DNA from: Erythrocercus mccallii
Taxonomy: Eukaryota; Chordata; Aves; Passeriformes; Dicruridae
DNA: 64,000 nucleotides
Assembly (NCBI GenBank): GCA_013397435.1
Contig: VZRG01000269.1
Coordinates: 558,001 to 622,000, forward strand
Reading direction: 5' to 3'
The notes beneath the pieces are model-generated. The model was not told the DNA's origin, searched no databases, and saw only the letters and a list, made by a program, of their open reading frames with translations. Shown piece after piece: positions 40,389 through 55,100 of the stretch; the stretch's first letter is position 1, and each line of letters starts with the position of its first letter. A program made the translations under genes and the position numbers.

Positions 40389-41538
40389 CATTTTGCCAAC
40401 TTTTCCTCTTCTGTGTGTGCATCCAAATTGCCATGTATGCAACGTGTACGTGTGACGTGACAGGGATTTGTGTGTATATGTCTCTGTGAGAGTGTGTGTT
40501 GTTTTACCTCTCAAACTGCAGTAGCAGCAGCTGCTACAAACGGGCTCTGCGTGTGTGTTTGTGCTTTAATATGAAAAAATTGGGAAGCTTTTAAACACTT
40601 CTTGCCACACTATCCTCTGTGTAGTGCTATGGATCGAAAGAATTTCAGTGGGGAAAGATCTGCTTGTGTTAGCCAGCTCTTGTGAATGTACACTTTCCAC
40701 CAGCCCTGCAGTATCAATAGAGGAATCGAAAAGGGATCCAGCTGTGCTTGCCAGATGTTCCATTGATCTTCCCATGCTTCTTTTTGTACATATGCAAAAA
40801 CTTTATCCCTGGTGCTGCCAGAACTCTCAGGCAAGTTCTTTTGGGAAGCTCTTGTCTTTTAATTTTATTTATTTATTTTTCTGCCCTGCCGGGAGGGAAG
40901 ATGGAAGCAATAGTTGAAAAGGCTGGTGAAAAAATGGTGTAGCAGCTCTGACATTTACGAAGATTGTATCTTAGTGTGTTGAGTTTTTTGCAGGGCTAAA
41001 TAAATGGGTGTATGCTGTGCCTGTGTGTCTTCTTGTGAAGAGGATATCCTTGCACATGAAACCTTGCTTACTGGCAGTATTGAGTGTTATATTTCTGGTT
41101 TCATGGTGCAGGTTTTCCAATGGTACTTCTGACACTACTTGGGCTTTCAGTTAGGAGCGTCCCAAATAGCTGAACTGCAGTAGTCTTTTTCCTGTAGGTT
41201 TCTTTTTTCAAATTCTGCCTTGCTCAACTTATTTGCAGTAACTCCCCTACTGAAGCAAAATTCTGCATATGTGAGTGTGCACACTGTGTGTTATGCCTGT
41301 AAAACTACTGGGTGTAATTTAAAATAAGTCTGTGATCTATATGAGGAGCTGATAGTGCACAAACCCTGAAGCATCAAGGGAGCAATCCCCTAGTAAAGCT
41401 AACAGCAGCAGCAAAGTTTTCTTTCTCTTTCTGTGAAATAAATCCTGCTGCATGTCACCAAACGCTCTGCTACACGATCCCCTGTGTCCTGCATCCCTCC
41501 CATTTAATGATAGAGGGAAGAAGGATGCTGGAAGAGGG

Positions 41539-41539
<1 letters not shown>

Positions 41540-41571
<32 letters not shown>
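41540..41571 (+). repeat. (TG)16 microsatellite
   Basis: A pure alternating TG tract directly followed by the palindrome GCGTACGC (41571-41578). Together these make about 38 bp of nearly alternating purine-pyrimidine sequence, which favours Z-DNA. It is likely polymorphic. Confidence 0.96.
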
Positions 41572-41574
<3 letters not shown>

Positions 41575-44500
41575 ACGCATATTGCTTCGGTCGCCTCCCA
41601 TGTCCTCGGTTGTTTTGATCCTGGAATATCCATTCAGCAGCTTCCATTCCCCAGCTCTCCAGACTTGTTAACTTGAATGTAAGATTTATCCACACAGAGT
41701 AATAGGATTTACAGAGTAATTCATCTGCCTTGCATATGCAGTGGAAGCAGTTTAGATTCGACATGGTAAACACCTAACAAGGGGTGTTGCCTCTGACTCC
41801 AGCTTCTCTACTCTCTCTTCCACTCACTACCAATTCATATATCCGATTAACCCTTTTCTGGCAGGACTCCTAGCTGATATATCCCATTTTTAAAGGCAAA
41901 TCACTTTCATCAATCATTTATTTTGGAGAGGCTGCTCAGACAGATGTTTGCCAGCATATGTTTGGTATATGGAGTAGCAGCAAAGTCATTAAGCTCACTT
42001 GCCCAGACAGAGGTCACTAGATTTCTATTTCCCACTTAACCTTGGAGCTTTTCAGTTTATCTAGATGCTGTGTGCTAAAGCTGCATTTGCAGCCGAGAGG
42101 GCTAAATGGATGGTGGAGATGGTGCCTGCAAGTACTGCGTGTAAAGCGTTCCTTCATCAGCAAGCTCCGTGGGGCTGCATGGGAGAGTGGTTTCAGTGAT
42201 TGCATGTGGCTTGCCAGTGTTATGTCAGGCACTGAAATAAAACACCTGAGTGAAGTGATCCAGCTGTGTCAGCCAGATGTGTGCCAAGTGACACAGTCTG
42301 CAGGAGCAGCACACCACCCGGCCTTGTAAATGCTTGCCCCGGGCAATACTGTGTTGCTGGCAGGCTGCATTTCTGTCAGAAGTGACTGTGGCCAGTGCAC
42401 AGGCTGTACCTTTTTCCTTCAGCTGCCTTCCTAAGCTCTTTAAGCAGATCTGGCCAGCTACATGCTTTTCACGATTCCTACGAAGGGCAGCTGCCTCCTC
42501 TCCCTTTCCCTGTGGCCAGACCCATGTTTCTGGGATATTTCAGTTCCTCCTTCAGACAAGAAGTAGAAACCAGGCTGTACTGGAGATAGACTGCCACATG
42601 AAGCTGGAAGGTGTGAGATTTCCCTGTGTCTCATGGACTTTGGTCCTGCAGTCCTGCACATCCTCAGTTTTGAAGCAAAGGTTCGTTTGCTAAGTTCCCC
42701 CTTGCTGTTTCATTGACTGTCCAAAACATAACTCACTTTAAGGCAGCCTTGTTTTGAAAAACTCCCAGTGCCTCACTCTCTCCGTCTATAGATCCAGAGT
42801 ATGACAACAGAAGGAAAAGAGCTAGATGGGAAAAAACCCACAAACCAACAAAAACCAAAAAGCAAAAAAAACACCAACCCCCCCTTCCATTAGATGATCT
42901 ATACTAACCATGTTCAAAGCAGAACTTTATATCCACAGGGAGAAAGGTAAGAGTTTTCTATACATGGATCATATCACCTATCTTTGCTAAACATCTGCTT
43001 CAGAGGGATTGTGCAGCATCAGTTTACCAGTGCCCAGTAGCTCCTGTAGCTTGAAGAGAAATGAAAATGTAGGAGGGAGAAAAAGTGATACACAGTTAGA
43101 GAGAAATAAAAGCAGTATATATAGCGGTAAGATAACTAAAAACATTTTGTTCCTGTAAATTGTGATGCAAATCATTCAGCAAATCACCAAGGACAGGATA
43201 TTCTAAATGAGTCCTCCTCTTTGGGGTCTTATATATTTGTATATAGGGTTACTCTTGTAGGTGGAAGAATGAGTGGGTGGACTGATCTACAAAGTGGAGA
43301 AAAATAGTTTATTATAAGCCCTAATGTTCCGAAAGGAAGCCAGTCCTCTGAAGCTTCATCTGCAGCTTGTTACTCAGAATAGAATTATTCTGAAAAGTTT
43401 GGAGATGACTTTTTAAAACTATAGCATTTCAAATACCCCCTCAGTATGGTACTATTAAAAAATGTCCCTAACTCTAAACTGGCTCATCTCCTAAATGACC
43501 TGGCAGCAGATTTGATTCATTTGTCGGCCTTGCTGAAGGTTGATGACGGTAGCGAGTATTTGGCATGGGGAAGTTAGGGAATTGCAGAGAGAATAAAAAT
43601 GGCTCTTGATAGACTATCCACAGGGAAAAGGGTAATGGTCTGCTCCTTAGAGCAAGGCAGAAAAGAGAGGAGGAGTCTGAGAGCTGCAACAGGTGAGAAG
43701 GGCTGAGCAGAGTTGCTGGTGTTTGTCCAGCTGCAACCAAGGAAGGAGGGTAGGATGTTTCAAAGATGACACTGTATATTGGTGAGCCTGTCAGACTTAC
43801 TAGGGTTTCACTTCTTTAACTCTGTCTTCAGCAAGTGAAGAAGAACGCTGAACCTTATTTTGAGTATTGAGAGGGAACTTTGGCTACAGTTCCTGCCGAT
43901 GTCTTTCTTTCAAGATTACAATCGTGAGATTGTCAGGCTTTGTATGCAACTTCCCTGCTTGGTGTTAGGAAAAGAAGAAAAGAATACCCAAAGAAGAAAT
44001 GCACAACATAACCCCCAAACTAATTCAAATAGGAAAAGGAAAACAAGTCCCCAGCCCCAATACTTCTCACTGTTTACCTGCCCTCAGCATCCTTTCCAAC
44101 CTCATTTTCTCTGCACATGTTGGATGAGCAAAGGCAGGTACACCCTGTGCTCTGTAACACACTTTCAGCCTAGGAAGGGGATGAGGAATACGAGGATGTT
44201 GGCTATGCTGGGACATGAGCAATAGGGGCAGCCGCTGCAAACTGGGAAGGAAGGGAACCGTGTTTCTGTGTTGTGTTTGGCCCTCTGAATGGTTTAAAAG
44301 CAAAATGGCAGTGGGGAGTCCATGCTATGGGATCAGGTACCTGTACAGCATGTTGGGGAAAGATCAGCTGCCTCAGGAACTACCACAGCAGCTCACCTCA
44401 AAATGCCTGCAAAGAGCTCATCTGAGGGTGTCAGCGGGACTTGCAGGTTGCACAGGGATTTTAGAAGTCCTGGCACAAGTGCAGATTTAGTCTTTAAAAA

Positions 44501-45311
44501 ACTCCTGGAATGGAGCTCATCACCAGCTGGAACCAAAATGGGTCATCTCCATTCCAATCTGTTCCGTTATACCAGTACAAATCCACTAAAGCCCAAGGGC
44601 AGAGCCAGAAATATTCCATTTGTCTTTGGGGCAGATTCCCAGGGACTGCTAATAAAGAGGTACAAGTGACTCATACAGGGCATAAGCTTCTGAGCACTGC
44701 TCAGATGATGTTCAGCCTTTGGAGAACTGGGATCTCGCCAAGGCTAGAATTTGGCTCATTGCTCCTGAGTTTTTCCAAGCATCAACTTTTCATCAAGAAT
44801 TAAAACAATCTGATGCTGATGTACAGATGAAAACCAACATTTGACTGAGTGTGCATTTTTCATTTTTACCAGGTATTTTAAAATAATGTAAAGTTTCAGG
44901 CTGATAGAACATTTAATGGGTACTTAGTTTCTTCAAGTTGCATGTGTCAAAGGATGGGCTAGAATCAAATTACCAGCAGTAATGACAGTGCTGTTGGCGT
45001 AATCCTGCAGTATAAGCAATTTATGCAAACTCTGTTCTTGGCCTCCCAGTATTTTGCTGGTGTGTTACACATGGAGCTGTGCTAGAGGACAAAGGCACCT
45101 CAGGCAAAATAGCAACATAACATCACAACAAAGTTTACACCCTATACCGTCATTTAAAAAGAAAAGTAAAAGCTGTTCAGATTACACTTATAATTAGCAT
45201 ATGATTTGTTACAGGGAGCACTGAGCTGAGCCCTTTGCTAGAAATGAGAATAGGCATGTTCAAACGTATAATGCCACATAATAACACAGTCTTGGCAGTA
45301 CAATTGTAACC

Positions 45312-45548
45312 TTGATTATTAGTGGTATTGTTGTGGCACTTAGAGGCCACCACTAGGTTGAGGCACCCTTTGTATTAAGTGCCACGTGAGCAGAGAGTGA
45401 GAGATCCCCTCCTCTGCAGGGCAGGCAGGCTATTAGCTGGGATGGACCCAGGCTGGGGGTGGGCAGGAGGTGAGGGGACTCGCCCAGGGTTGCTGGCAGG
45501 GCTCAGGCACACCCAGCCTAGTGACCTATCCATTAGCCTGGGTTGCCT
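45312..45548 (-). repeat. Ancient MIR/L2-type SINE-like repeat
   Basis: Read on the minus strand, it contains degenerate counterparts of the tRNA-SINE/MIR body ('gcctgggttgcc' complement region, 'ctcgcccagggt' region) joined to the tail seen at 3375-3522. The + strand tail text includes 'cacttagaggccaccacta' and 'agagtgagagatcccctcc'. Length of about 235 bp suggests a near full-length but heavily mutated copy. The family name needs a repeat library. Confidence 0.6.
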
Positions 45549-48500
45549 TTTGGCTCAGCCACACAACAAGCCAGCAAATGTGACAAACGAGGATTCCCTG
45601 GTATGTCCTCATTCACACTGGTGTTGACTAAAAGTCCCAAGTCTGTACAAAGCCTTCATTATCAATTCTAGCGTCCATGTGTCGAGACAGGGTAAGTCGG
45701 GATCCGTGCAAACTCTGCTGATTCTTTCCTTCAAATGAAAAACAAAATTGTATAAATGTAGTAACAGATGATGTTGCAAAACTTCCAGCTCTGGCAGCAG
45801 ATGGTGCCATTATATGAAGGCACACATGCATCCATAGATATGTGAATGTGTGTGCATACATATGATAAAGGAAATTGCAATATGTGTATGGTCAAAGGCT
45901 GGCAATCATCATCTCTCCTTATACACCCACATTATTTTTATACGGTGTTCCCAGAGGAAAGAAGGTCCTTTGTGAGAATGTGCTTTCTGCAAGGTGGGAC
46001 TAACCCATCACAAGGAAAAGTGGAACAGAAATTAGAAAAGGAAAGGCTTTCTTTGGTGAAATGATGCATGTTTAATAACCCTGTACATATATTTTGCATT
46101 CAGAAAGATGGAGAGACAGTATTGAACTGTATGGCTTTAACCTTCTCCCCTGAGTTTGCACACACGCTTCAGTTTGCAACTAAGTACCATATGTTTTTCT
46201 ACTTAGTTGACATTATAATTTATATAGTACTAAGTGTTACCTGAAGTGGCTCAGACTCAGTATGTCTTCCACTCCCCTCCCCAGCAGGTCATGAGGAAAG
46301 ACCTGTTCTTAAAATAGCTCATAGTTACTGGAATTTGCCATCTCATAACTATAAGTTTTCAAAATATATGTTACACATACCTGCCCTTTATATACAGACC
46401 CACGGGCATCTGATTCTGACAGATCTGCGGGGCCACAGCTTGCTGCTGATGCAGCGGCAGGGCTTCAACAGGCTCACTGTGAGGCTGAATATAGCCATTT
46501 TCATTGAAGTTACCTAGTTTTGTTGTCCATCAAAATTCACTCTGGTTTGTGTGAACTCGTGCTCTGCTGGAGTAAGCGCAATGGAGGCCACAAAGGTGAA
46601 GTCAGGAATTTACTGAGTTTTCTTTTGCTATTCTCTTGCTGAAGAAAAAACGAATGTGATTTTCAGCTGAATCTGACACCAAAGCATTTGCTTCAGGCTT
46701 CAAGCACATCTAACGTGCCTGGTTTTATGGTAAGTAATGGGAACTAATAATGATGAGTTTCACCTCTGCCTAGAAAACAGCTATTTCAAAACAATCTGAA
46801 CTGCCAGTCTCCTCTGTGCTTGTGTATTTCTGCAGATTTTTATTAGGAGCAACTTGGTTGTGTGGGAGAGGCCAGCTGTGATCCTAGAGTTCCCCCACTG
46901 TGCTCAGCCCTGTGCAGAGAGAGGAGAAATAGCACTGCCACAGCTCTATTGATTTCACTGGGGTTGGGGTTCCTCAGTCCCAGATAATTTGATGGAAATG
47001 AGCCCACTCGCACTGGGCTGACATTCAGCAGGTACTTTGCAATAGCACATCTGTATGAAATTTGGGAGGTATGTGCTTGTGCGTGCCTGGGTATGTTTCC
47101 CTGTTTGCTCCCATTTAAAAGTGGAAAGTGTTTTCTCGTGTGTAGTTGGACTAATGTTCATATACTTCATAAAGTTGCCACACTTGCAACTGAGAGGCGG
47201 TCAGATGGACAGGATAAGGGTCTGCTTACCTGGAGGTCTCTGTGGCTTTTTCCAACTCTTGGACCTCAGTAATCCCCACTAATGCTGGAAGTGTCCTTTT
47301 GTTTCAGTGTGTTTCAGTTGCTACAGCTGTTAAGGAAAACAAGCAGCAAGTATATCACAACAGAGTATAGCATGTTCGTCTTCTGAGGCTCAGTGATTAA
47401 CACCACTCCAGATCTGGCCAATACTGTCCCTTTCCAGCAGTAACCTGAACCACTCTCACTAATTTGTGTTTCAGTGGCAGAGGGAAGTAGTAAAAACTTT
47501 GAAAGAGCAGGGAGGCTTCTCTCCTGCACACATGCTCCAGCTGTCCTGTAAGAACCCAGGCATGTCTGAATGGTTTCTCATCACAGGTGCTCTCCTTAGA
47601 TGGTTTCCTAGATGTGCACCAGATTTATGAGGGAAAGGGAAAGGCCAAGTGGGCTCCCACTCCCCACTGTGCCAACCTCTGTGCTGTGTGCTTGCAAAAC
47701 AAAAGGGGAATGGTCACACCACTGTGCAGCTGCCACTCATGATGCCACTGCATCCTCTCCTTTTAGGGTCAGCAGGATGACCATGGAGATGCTTGGAGAT
47801 GCATGGCTGGAGATGTACCACTGCCAGTGTCCCTAACACGGTATGACTTAGTGTATCAGTGAGAACAGTGCCCTACCAGGGCTGCTGGTGGTGGTGCTTT
47901 TCCAGTGTAGGAAATCACGGATACTTAAACCAAGAACACAATAGTGCCTGTGTGGCAGCTACCTCAGTGCTCTGCTTCCTCTCTCCATCCCAAGCTGGTT
48001 GTCCACCCTCACACCAAGAGACCATGATTCGGAGCTACACATGCAGTCACCTTTCATGTCTTCCTCTGGAAACAAAACCCGTGTTGAAATCCACTGGCAG
48101 GCAGCATCCATGACTTTGAATAGTAAATACAAATCTCCCCTTTTACCTCTCTGTCTCTCTCTCTCTGTGTTATTAAGCTGACAGGCACTTAGCCAATTAT
48201 CCAGTCGTCGTCTCAGCTGTATTTATGAAGGAGGAAGAGACAACTCGCACAGCTCTTGTCTTCAGGGCTTCAGCTGAGTCTCCCCTGTGTGCTGTAGCAT
48301 TTCCCCTTGTCTGAGCTGCTTAGAATACCCAGGGAAAGCAACCAGTGAAGGAGTGTAGTTGAGAAGAGGGATGAGGGAGTAGAGGTGGGGAAAGAGGTCT
48401 GCTCCCCCAGACCAGGGGCACGCCAGAGCTGTCATTGTTTGGCACTGCTTTTGTGTTTAAATTTGGCAGAGCTCACATGCCTTTGTTGCATAAGGTTGCG

Positions 48501-50827
48501 ATGGATGGGGAATGCGGTGGCTGTGGGCACTTGCAAAGTCCTTTTGCAAGGATCAAAAGTCAGGAACTATTTGGTGGCAGATTGTGAGCCTGTGCCTTAA
48601 AGTGAGGGAATCACATGTGCTTGGGGACGTGGTGTGAATCTGTGACTTGGACCCAGGAGCCCCCTCTAATCCCCGATGCAGTACTGCGCCTAGAACATAC
48701 AGCCTGCGCTGGCTCAAGTGTTTACTCCAAACAGCAAAATTTAGGCAAATAGCACTGAAGTGTTCTGTGAATACTTTCATGAATGTTAAAAATGAATTCA
48801 CTTTGGCTGCAGCTGTGCTTCCTTTGTGTGTGTGCATGTGCATCTTCTTTTCTTTCCCCCTTGTGAATAATCTGAGTGGATGAGTTTTCCTTGCCCTGGC
48901 GTTCATGGACAGAACATTTTTAAAAGGTCCATAGATGAGCAAAACAAGGCTCTAGCAGCAACTTCTGCAGCTGGAAGTCCCGTCTGTACAGATTTGTAGG
49001 CATGCGCTCCTGCCTCACCTTAAACCAAGATACTAATTTTGTGTGTATGCCTGTGGTGCTCTTGATATATATTTATGTTGGATGATGCTTAGGGAGCACT
49101 GGACATGGTTCTTGCAACCCCTCATAGGAGGCCAGGCATAAAAGCAGTCAAACAAGTGAGATGTAGAGCTGATCACAGCTTGAGCCACAATAATTTATGT
49201 GCATGTGACAAGAGAAAATTACCTTTAAACTCTGCACCCAACCAATCAATCTTGCAGCAGCCTGTTTTTGCTCGAAAAGGTGCCTCAGGCCAAGCCTATC
49301 AAGCTCAGAAAAAGAAAGGTTAAAATGTTCCAACATCATTATCTCTTCCTTTTCCTTTGGAGGAGAGGAACCACAGTGACAAAGCCTAGCTGACTCTTTC
49401 ACACCAGCTCCTTTGTAGTGAGTTTCATTCCCACCCCCAGCCCAGATTCCCAACTGGAGTCAGCAGGAATTTTTCCATGGTCAGGTCCAATGCTCATCTG
49501 GTCAGAGAATAGAAAGTAAAACATGTGACAGAGAGGACCAGGCACAAATAAGCATGTTGGAATTGGAAAATGCTCGAGAGGGGAGGAAAAGGTGTCCACT
49601 GCAAGGAAGCAATTATTGAATGCTGCAAGGTAGCACAGGTATGCTAGGAAACCCCCATCTGTTCCCGGGTGTCCTCTGAGCTTGGAGAAAAGTGAGATTC
49701 CAGGAGTGATTACTCCCTGAAAAATGATTGTCCCCTCTCTGCCAAAGATGATGTAACATTATCCGTAGTCTCCATCCCTGCAGCAATAGAGCAGGGAGCT
49801 GGCACCAGCTGAGCCAGTTGTTTATAGGGGCTTCACAGGAGAAGGGGCATTTGAGCCTCCCCCTCCTACAAGCAGAGACATGTGTGGGCTGTGATTTAGT
49901 GGGCCATGTTTGTCCCTTTGGTGCAGGCAGGTTAATTAGCAGTTCTCTCCAGTCAAAGGATAAGGGGAGGAGGAAGAAGATGGAAGAAGATGGAGAGGGT
50001 CTGCTGCAGCCTGCCCTCCCCCCTTTTCACATTTGCTGTCCCCTTAGCCTTTGCATGCTGGGTAAATAGGGGTGGTCCTTCCACAAGCCCCTGATATTTC
50101 TCAGGCAGGTTTTGTCCTCCATCTCCAGCTCTTCATACTGACCCCACAGTATATTTATTTTCTCTTCCTACACAGAATGCCTGGTGCTTATACGCTCTGT
50201 GAGCTCGCAGAAAAGGTGTGTGTAGGAGGGCTAGTAAGAAGTTGGGCTCTCTCTGTCACCAGTAAGCTCTTTCGCTTTCTAGCAGAAATATATCTGGATG
50301 CCTTTTGCACCCCAGTGGTGTGTTTCTCCCACTTTCAGTTGTGATCCAAGTTGGAAATGGAGTGGTAGGAGATCCCATTCATTTATGAGGTGATTGACAG
50401 GCAAGAGCTTAGGCTGCAGGCTGGTGTGAAAGCCACATTGCTGCTGTCAGCAGAGGAACACGTTGCAGTGTCTTCTTGGTGTGCTGTGATTCTACTCCTG
50501 GAACTCAGAAAGAGGCAACTGGGGGCTTTTTCTCCCTCTCTTGTAGCTCTTTCTTGGGTGGGAAGCTTGACACTTGTGTGACGCTCACATGGGGTGACAC
50601 ATCAGTGCTGGGATGCAGATCTGAGATTTTCTTGTGCAAGTGGCAAAGAAGGCAGATGCATTTAAAAGACAATGCTGGTGAAATGTTAGGGAAAGTTCTC
50701 AGTGTTCAAATTGCCAGACCTCTCTAACCTTGAAGCATCAGGACTTCAGCTGGTGAGTTATGATCATTTCAGCTAGATTGGCCATTGCAGAAGCTGTAGA
50801 ACTTTGGAGACAGCCCCGTGTTTGCCG

Positions 50828-50842
50828 CCCCCCCCCCCCCCC
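50828..50842. repeat. C15 homopolymer
   Basis: Fifteen consecutive C on the + strand (G15 on the minus). It is prone to G-quadruplex or i-motif formation and to sequencing length errors. Confidence 0.93.
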
Positions 50843-51937
50843 GTTTGTCATGAAACCATAAGATGCTACAGAAAACTAAAGCCAGCTGCTGATGCTGTAA
50901 CAGGGATGTTCCTTGGTGCTGGTAACTCTTTACTAACCTCCTGTGGCACTTCTTTTTGTAGGACCGTGTCTCTGAAGCTTTGGTGAAAACCCACACATCT
51001 TGGCTGCTTTTACACTTAAGGGAAACCTGAGATTGGCATACATAATCAGGAGCAGAAGGTGCTGCAGGCAATCTGTCTTCCTTGTACTGCATTAAACCCA
51101 TTTTTGTTTTTTCAGTTAAATATCAAATTATCTGTCCACCCACACATCCTCCCCACTGCATCAACTGTGCTTAGGGGTGGGCCATCTGTAGGACTTTTAC
51201 CTGGGTAAGGGGGTCCACGGGGGTTCTTGCGTAACATGCTTCATGCGTATTCATTGGCCTTTAGAGTGGCATTTCTTTCCTTCCTATTCTCCTGGCTGGT
51301 CTCCAATACTGGCAATGAGTCAGAGGCATGCAGGTCTATCAATTTGAAAAGTGTGTCCCAAGGTGGAGGAACACATGCAGCTTTGTTCTTCCCTGACTCA
51401 GGAATTAGAGCTCAAATGCAGGTGGGTCAAGGACTTTGGACATGGTCAGATCAGTTAGCCTTTAAAATGCCCTTTTTTTATTCTTCACAGGAAGCTCGAA
51501 GTGGGAGCAGCATGCAGCTCCCAGAGCAGAGAGAAGGAAGGACACACATTAGATTTTACGGCATCGTGTTGTGCTGTAGCTGTGTCCCTGCTTCAGTGCT
51601 AGTGCTGGCTGCTTGCTGATCACTGCAGTAGGGTCCTGTGTCTTTGGAGGGCTTTATGTTTCTAAGGAGATGTGGTCCAGTTGGATGGACTCCAGAAGAG
51701 GGAAGTGGAAATGATCATAGACAGCATACTCATGAGGAGAGATGGATGGAAAAGGGACTAAAGAAGAGAGAATTCAACATGAGACATGCATAGCAGCATG
51801 CAGGTACATAGGATACAAAAAAAAGGAATTATGTCTTCTGCAGAAGAAGATGGGGAGGAGTTTAAGATTGTAGAAAGAGAGACAAGTTTAATATTGGTAG
51901 GCTCTGCAACAGTAGAGATAGCAAAACATTTAATCAA

Positions 51938-52113
51938 ATTTCTTTGGGAGGCTATGTAACTCCATCACTGGAGGGCTTTAAGAGCAGACTAGACATGTAC
52001 AAGGAGTGACAGATGCCACAAATGACAAAGTAGAACTGATCCGTCTTTCACAGAGTAGAACAGACTAGATGGTTCCTTTGGGTCTCTTCTACTTCTGCTG
52101 CTTGATTCTGTGC
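51938..52113 (+). mobile_element. CR1/L3-type LINE 3' end fragment
   Basis: The order of phrases follows the CR1 3' UTR: 'tccatcactggagggcttt', then 'agactagacatgtacaagg', then 'agactagatggttcctttg' and a final 'ttgattctgtgc'. It is much more diverged than the copy at 28264-28575. It may extend upstream to about 51650, where the text is CR1/L3-like but uncertain. Confidence 0.6.
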
Positions 52114-55100
52114 TGCCTTCAGGCTCAGAACAGCAGGAGCATAGGCAGAAACACAGCTGAAAGGTTCAGGGAAGTTCCTCAGTGAGATGCTGAGTGAGCC
52201 TGCCAGGAGATCCTTACCCATTTCTTTAGCTGTGGCTGACCTTCTTCTTTTCCATCTCAGGAACATGGTGTGCTCCAAGGAGACTGTCATCAGTGTCACT
52301 CCAGTCCAAGCGTGTGACAATCTATCTGGCAAACAGAAGTAATAATCGGTGTCAAAATTATCCCTAAAACTGATTTTCTTCTGCCAGGACTCAGATTTTT
52401 TTTTTTTTTTTCATATCTATTGCCCTTGGAGGGCCACAGGACCTGCAGGATGTTTTACCATAAGCACAGTAGAGAAAAACAAGTCGAAGGCTCAGTGTTT
52501 TATCCTGGGAAAGTTTGATGATGTTGCTGAATGCTCACTTCATGAGGCTTTGTCAGCATGTTCTGTTAATGAAATGTCACCTTTTATCGGTATGAAATCA
52601 CTTTGTGCATTGGTATACGAGCCCATGAGGATTTGAGTCTACCTGAGGGGTGGATGTGGTGCAATTTACGAGTACTCCTGGGGCTTTTCACCACTAGGGA
52701 GGTGACATGTGACATAAGGCCCAAAGTGGAGCAGGTGCCAAGCCTTGCAACTCCTGAGCATCATGCCTTTAGCAGTGAGCTGGGTGCACATGAAGCAATG
52801 AGAAAACTCCAGTGCAGTGAGGGTGTAGGGGTGAGTAGAGAAAGAATCTTTTAAGAGGTTGAGGAGCAGTTTAAGAGAGAAAAAGCTATTCAGGGAAGGA
52901 GGGGAAGAGCATAAAGGGGCCTACTGTAAAGTTTGGAGTAATGTGCTTGGTGTTAATCTTTCTCTGGCTGTAGTGACCCAGGCTGTTGCTAACCTGGCCA
53001 GGCAAGCTGCCAGAGGCTGTCTCCATTGCTCACCCATCGTCCACTCTCATCCTGCCTCTGACTTGTGTTTTCTTGTCAGCATTTCTCTCCCACAGATCGA
53101 TTCCTCCTTGGCTCATCCCAGTGATTTTAAGCATAGAGAGAAACTTCCTCTTGGCGGTGAGAGATAATCAAGCTGAATATTACCCATCTCTGAAGTGCAG
53201 GCAGTCCGTGAGCAGAGCCAAAGTCAATATCTTGGCAGATGTTGCCTTGCATTGATTTATCTTCTCCTGGAGCAGGGTGGATGGCCTCAAAGAAGGCAGT
53301 ATGGTCACCTGGCCAACCCCCAAAACATTTGCAGGCTACATTAGCTTGCTTGATTTGGTCTCCAGAAGCTGCTCTCCTCAGTGTCAGGGGTAGAACAGCG
53401 TGGTGCCAAAGTCACAAATCCCTCCTTTGCGCTCATCAGTGCTATTTCTTGTGCTGAGACACATCCTGGGCTCAGAGCACCAGATCACGGTGCTGAGCTA
53501 AGCCAGCCTCATTTACTGGCTTAATGGAGCAGGGAAACAAATGTATGTGCTGCTGCTGGCGTAGGGGAGAGGAACAGGAGACCCATGCCCCAGAAAAGCC
53601 TTGCAACATGGGGGTTTTTCCTTGCAGGGAATCTGGATGTGTCAGAGAGGAAAGTAAGGGAGAGGAAGCTTCCATGTGAGCAGCAGGAACAGGGAGAAAC
53701 AGGCAGGGCCCCTCTTCAAGCCAGAGGAATTAGAGCCAGCAGATTGCTGTGCAGGACAGGGTGGGAGGAAGGGGGGCTGCTGGCAGATAGAGGGGAGTAG
53801 TGGAGGCAGACTGTGGGGAAACCAGTTGCCAGGCAGGAGGACCAGGTCAGAGTGCTGCTCCTGGGCTTTGCCCTGTCAGAACAAGCAGACAAAGCATGCA
53901 AGACTACCTGTATAGAGTTCCGGTTCCCAGCTCCCCAGCATAATGCACTCTCTGTTTTCAGAGACCTTTGAGCTCTCCTCCTATGTCTGGGAGCTCCAGG
54001 TTTGGCTTTGGCAGGAAAGGGCCTCCAGCAGAGTAGGCAGGGGGGTTTTCAAAACCACAGCTAAAGAGAAACCATCTGTATGATCTCAAATAACAGACAC
54101 TTGCATGCAAACGCCATCCCCTTTGGTACCATCCCCTTCCCCCAGCCCCTTTCCCCAGCCCCTCGCCTCCCCAGCCCTGGCTGAGCCCTTCACAGCTCCT
54201 CTCTGCCCACCCTGCCGTTTCCATGCTGGAGCAGCAGGCGCTGCACAGATACATATACCACATCTCTGGTTCTGCGGTTTCCCCCAGGGTGTGGACAGAT
54301 GCTGATTGTCTTCATGCCCAGTTGGGGACAGCAGGAACTGTTATAAATAGCATCAGCTCCTTGCGTGGCAAAGACAGAACTTTCCCCTAGAAGTCCATCG
54401 CTCTGCTCCCAGGACTCACTGGGAGGTCTCTTAAATGTCACAGAACGTTTGCAGCAGAGAGTACCTCTGGAGGCTTCCCGTGGGTTCAGGGCTTGATCCA
54501 GGCAGAAAATGGAACAAGTTTTCTGAATCTTTCTTCGCAGTCTAATTCTTTCTGCATGTCCTTGGCATTTTTATGTGAATGGCAGTTTCTGGTCAGAAGA
54601 GACTTGGGACTGAAACAGAAGTGAGCACTTAAGATGCATAAGCCTGATGTTGTGAGGAAAAAAATTGGTCTGGAGCAGCATAAGGGTGATTGGGATGCCA
54701 GGACAGAGCTGGTGTGGGAAGCCCCAGTTCAGGAGAACTTACTTAGGGGTACTGCCAGAAACACCAGAAAGGGCTGCTAAGAGCAAGAAAACTTTCCTGC
54801 AAGAAAGTAATATGCTTTTCCAGCACTAAAGATTCTCTCTGCTCCCCTCGGGGGTTGATTTGCTTCTGTAGGAGTGCAGATTGCATAAGGAGCCAAAAGA
54901 AACCTGTTTAGAAGCAGTGTTGTTCATCCTCCCTCTCCTCTGCTCCCTGCCCTCAGGCAGAGGGTATTGCTTAACACCTCTGGGCAGCTGAAGCCCTTTC
55001 CATCTCTGCAGCTGACACCAGGCTCTGCCCTCCTGACAGCAGCCGGACATCCCCTGCTGCAGCACCATTTCAGCTGCAGGCGCTGCTTGCTGCTGCTGAG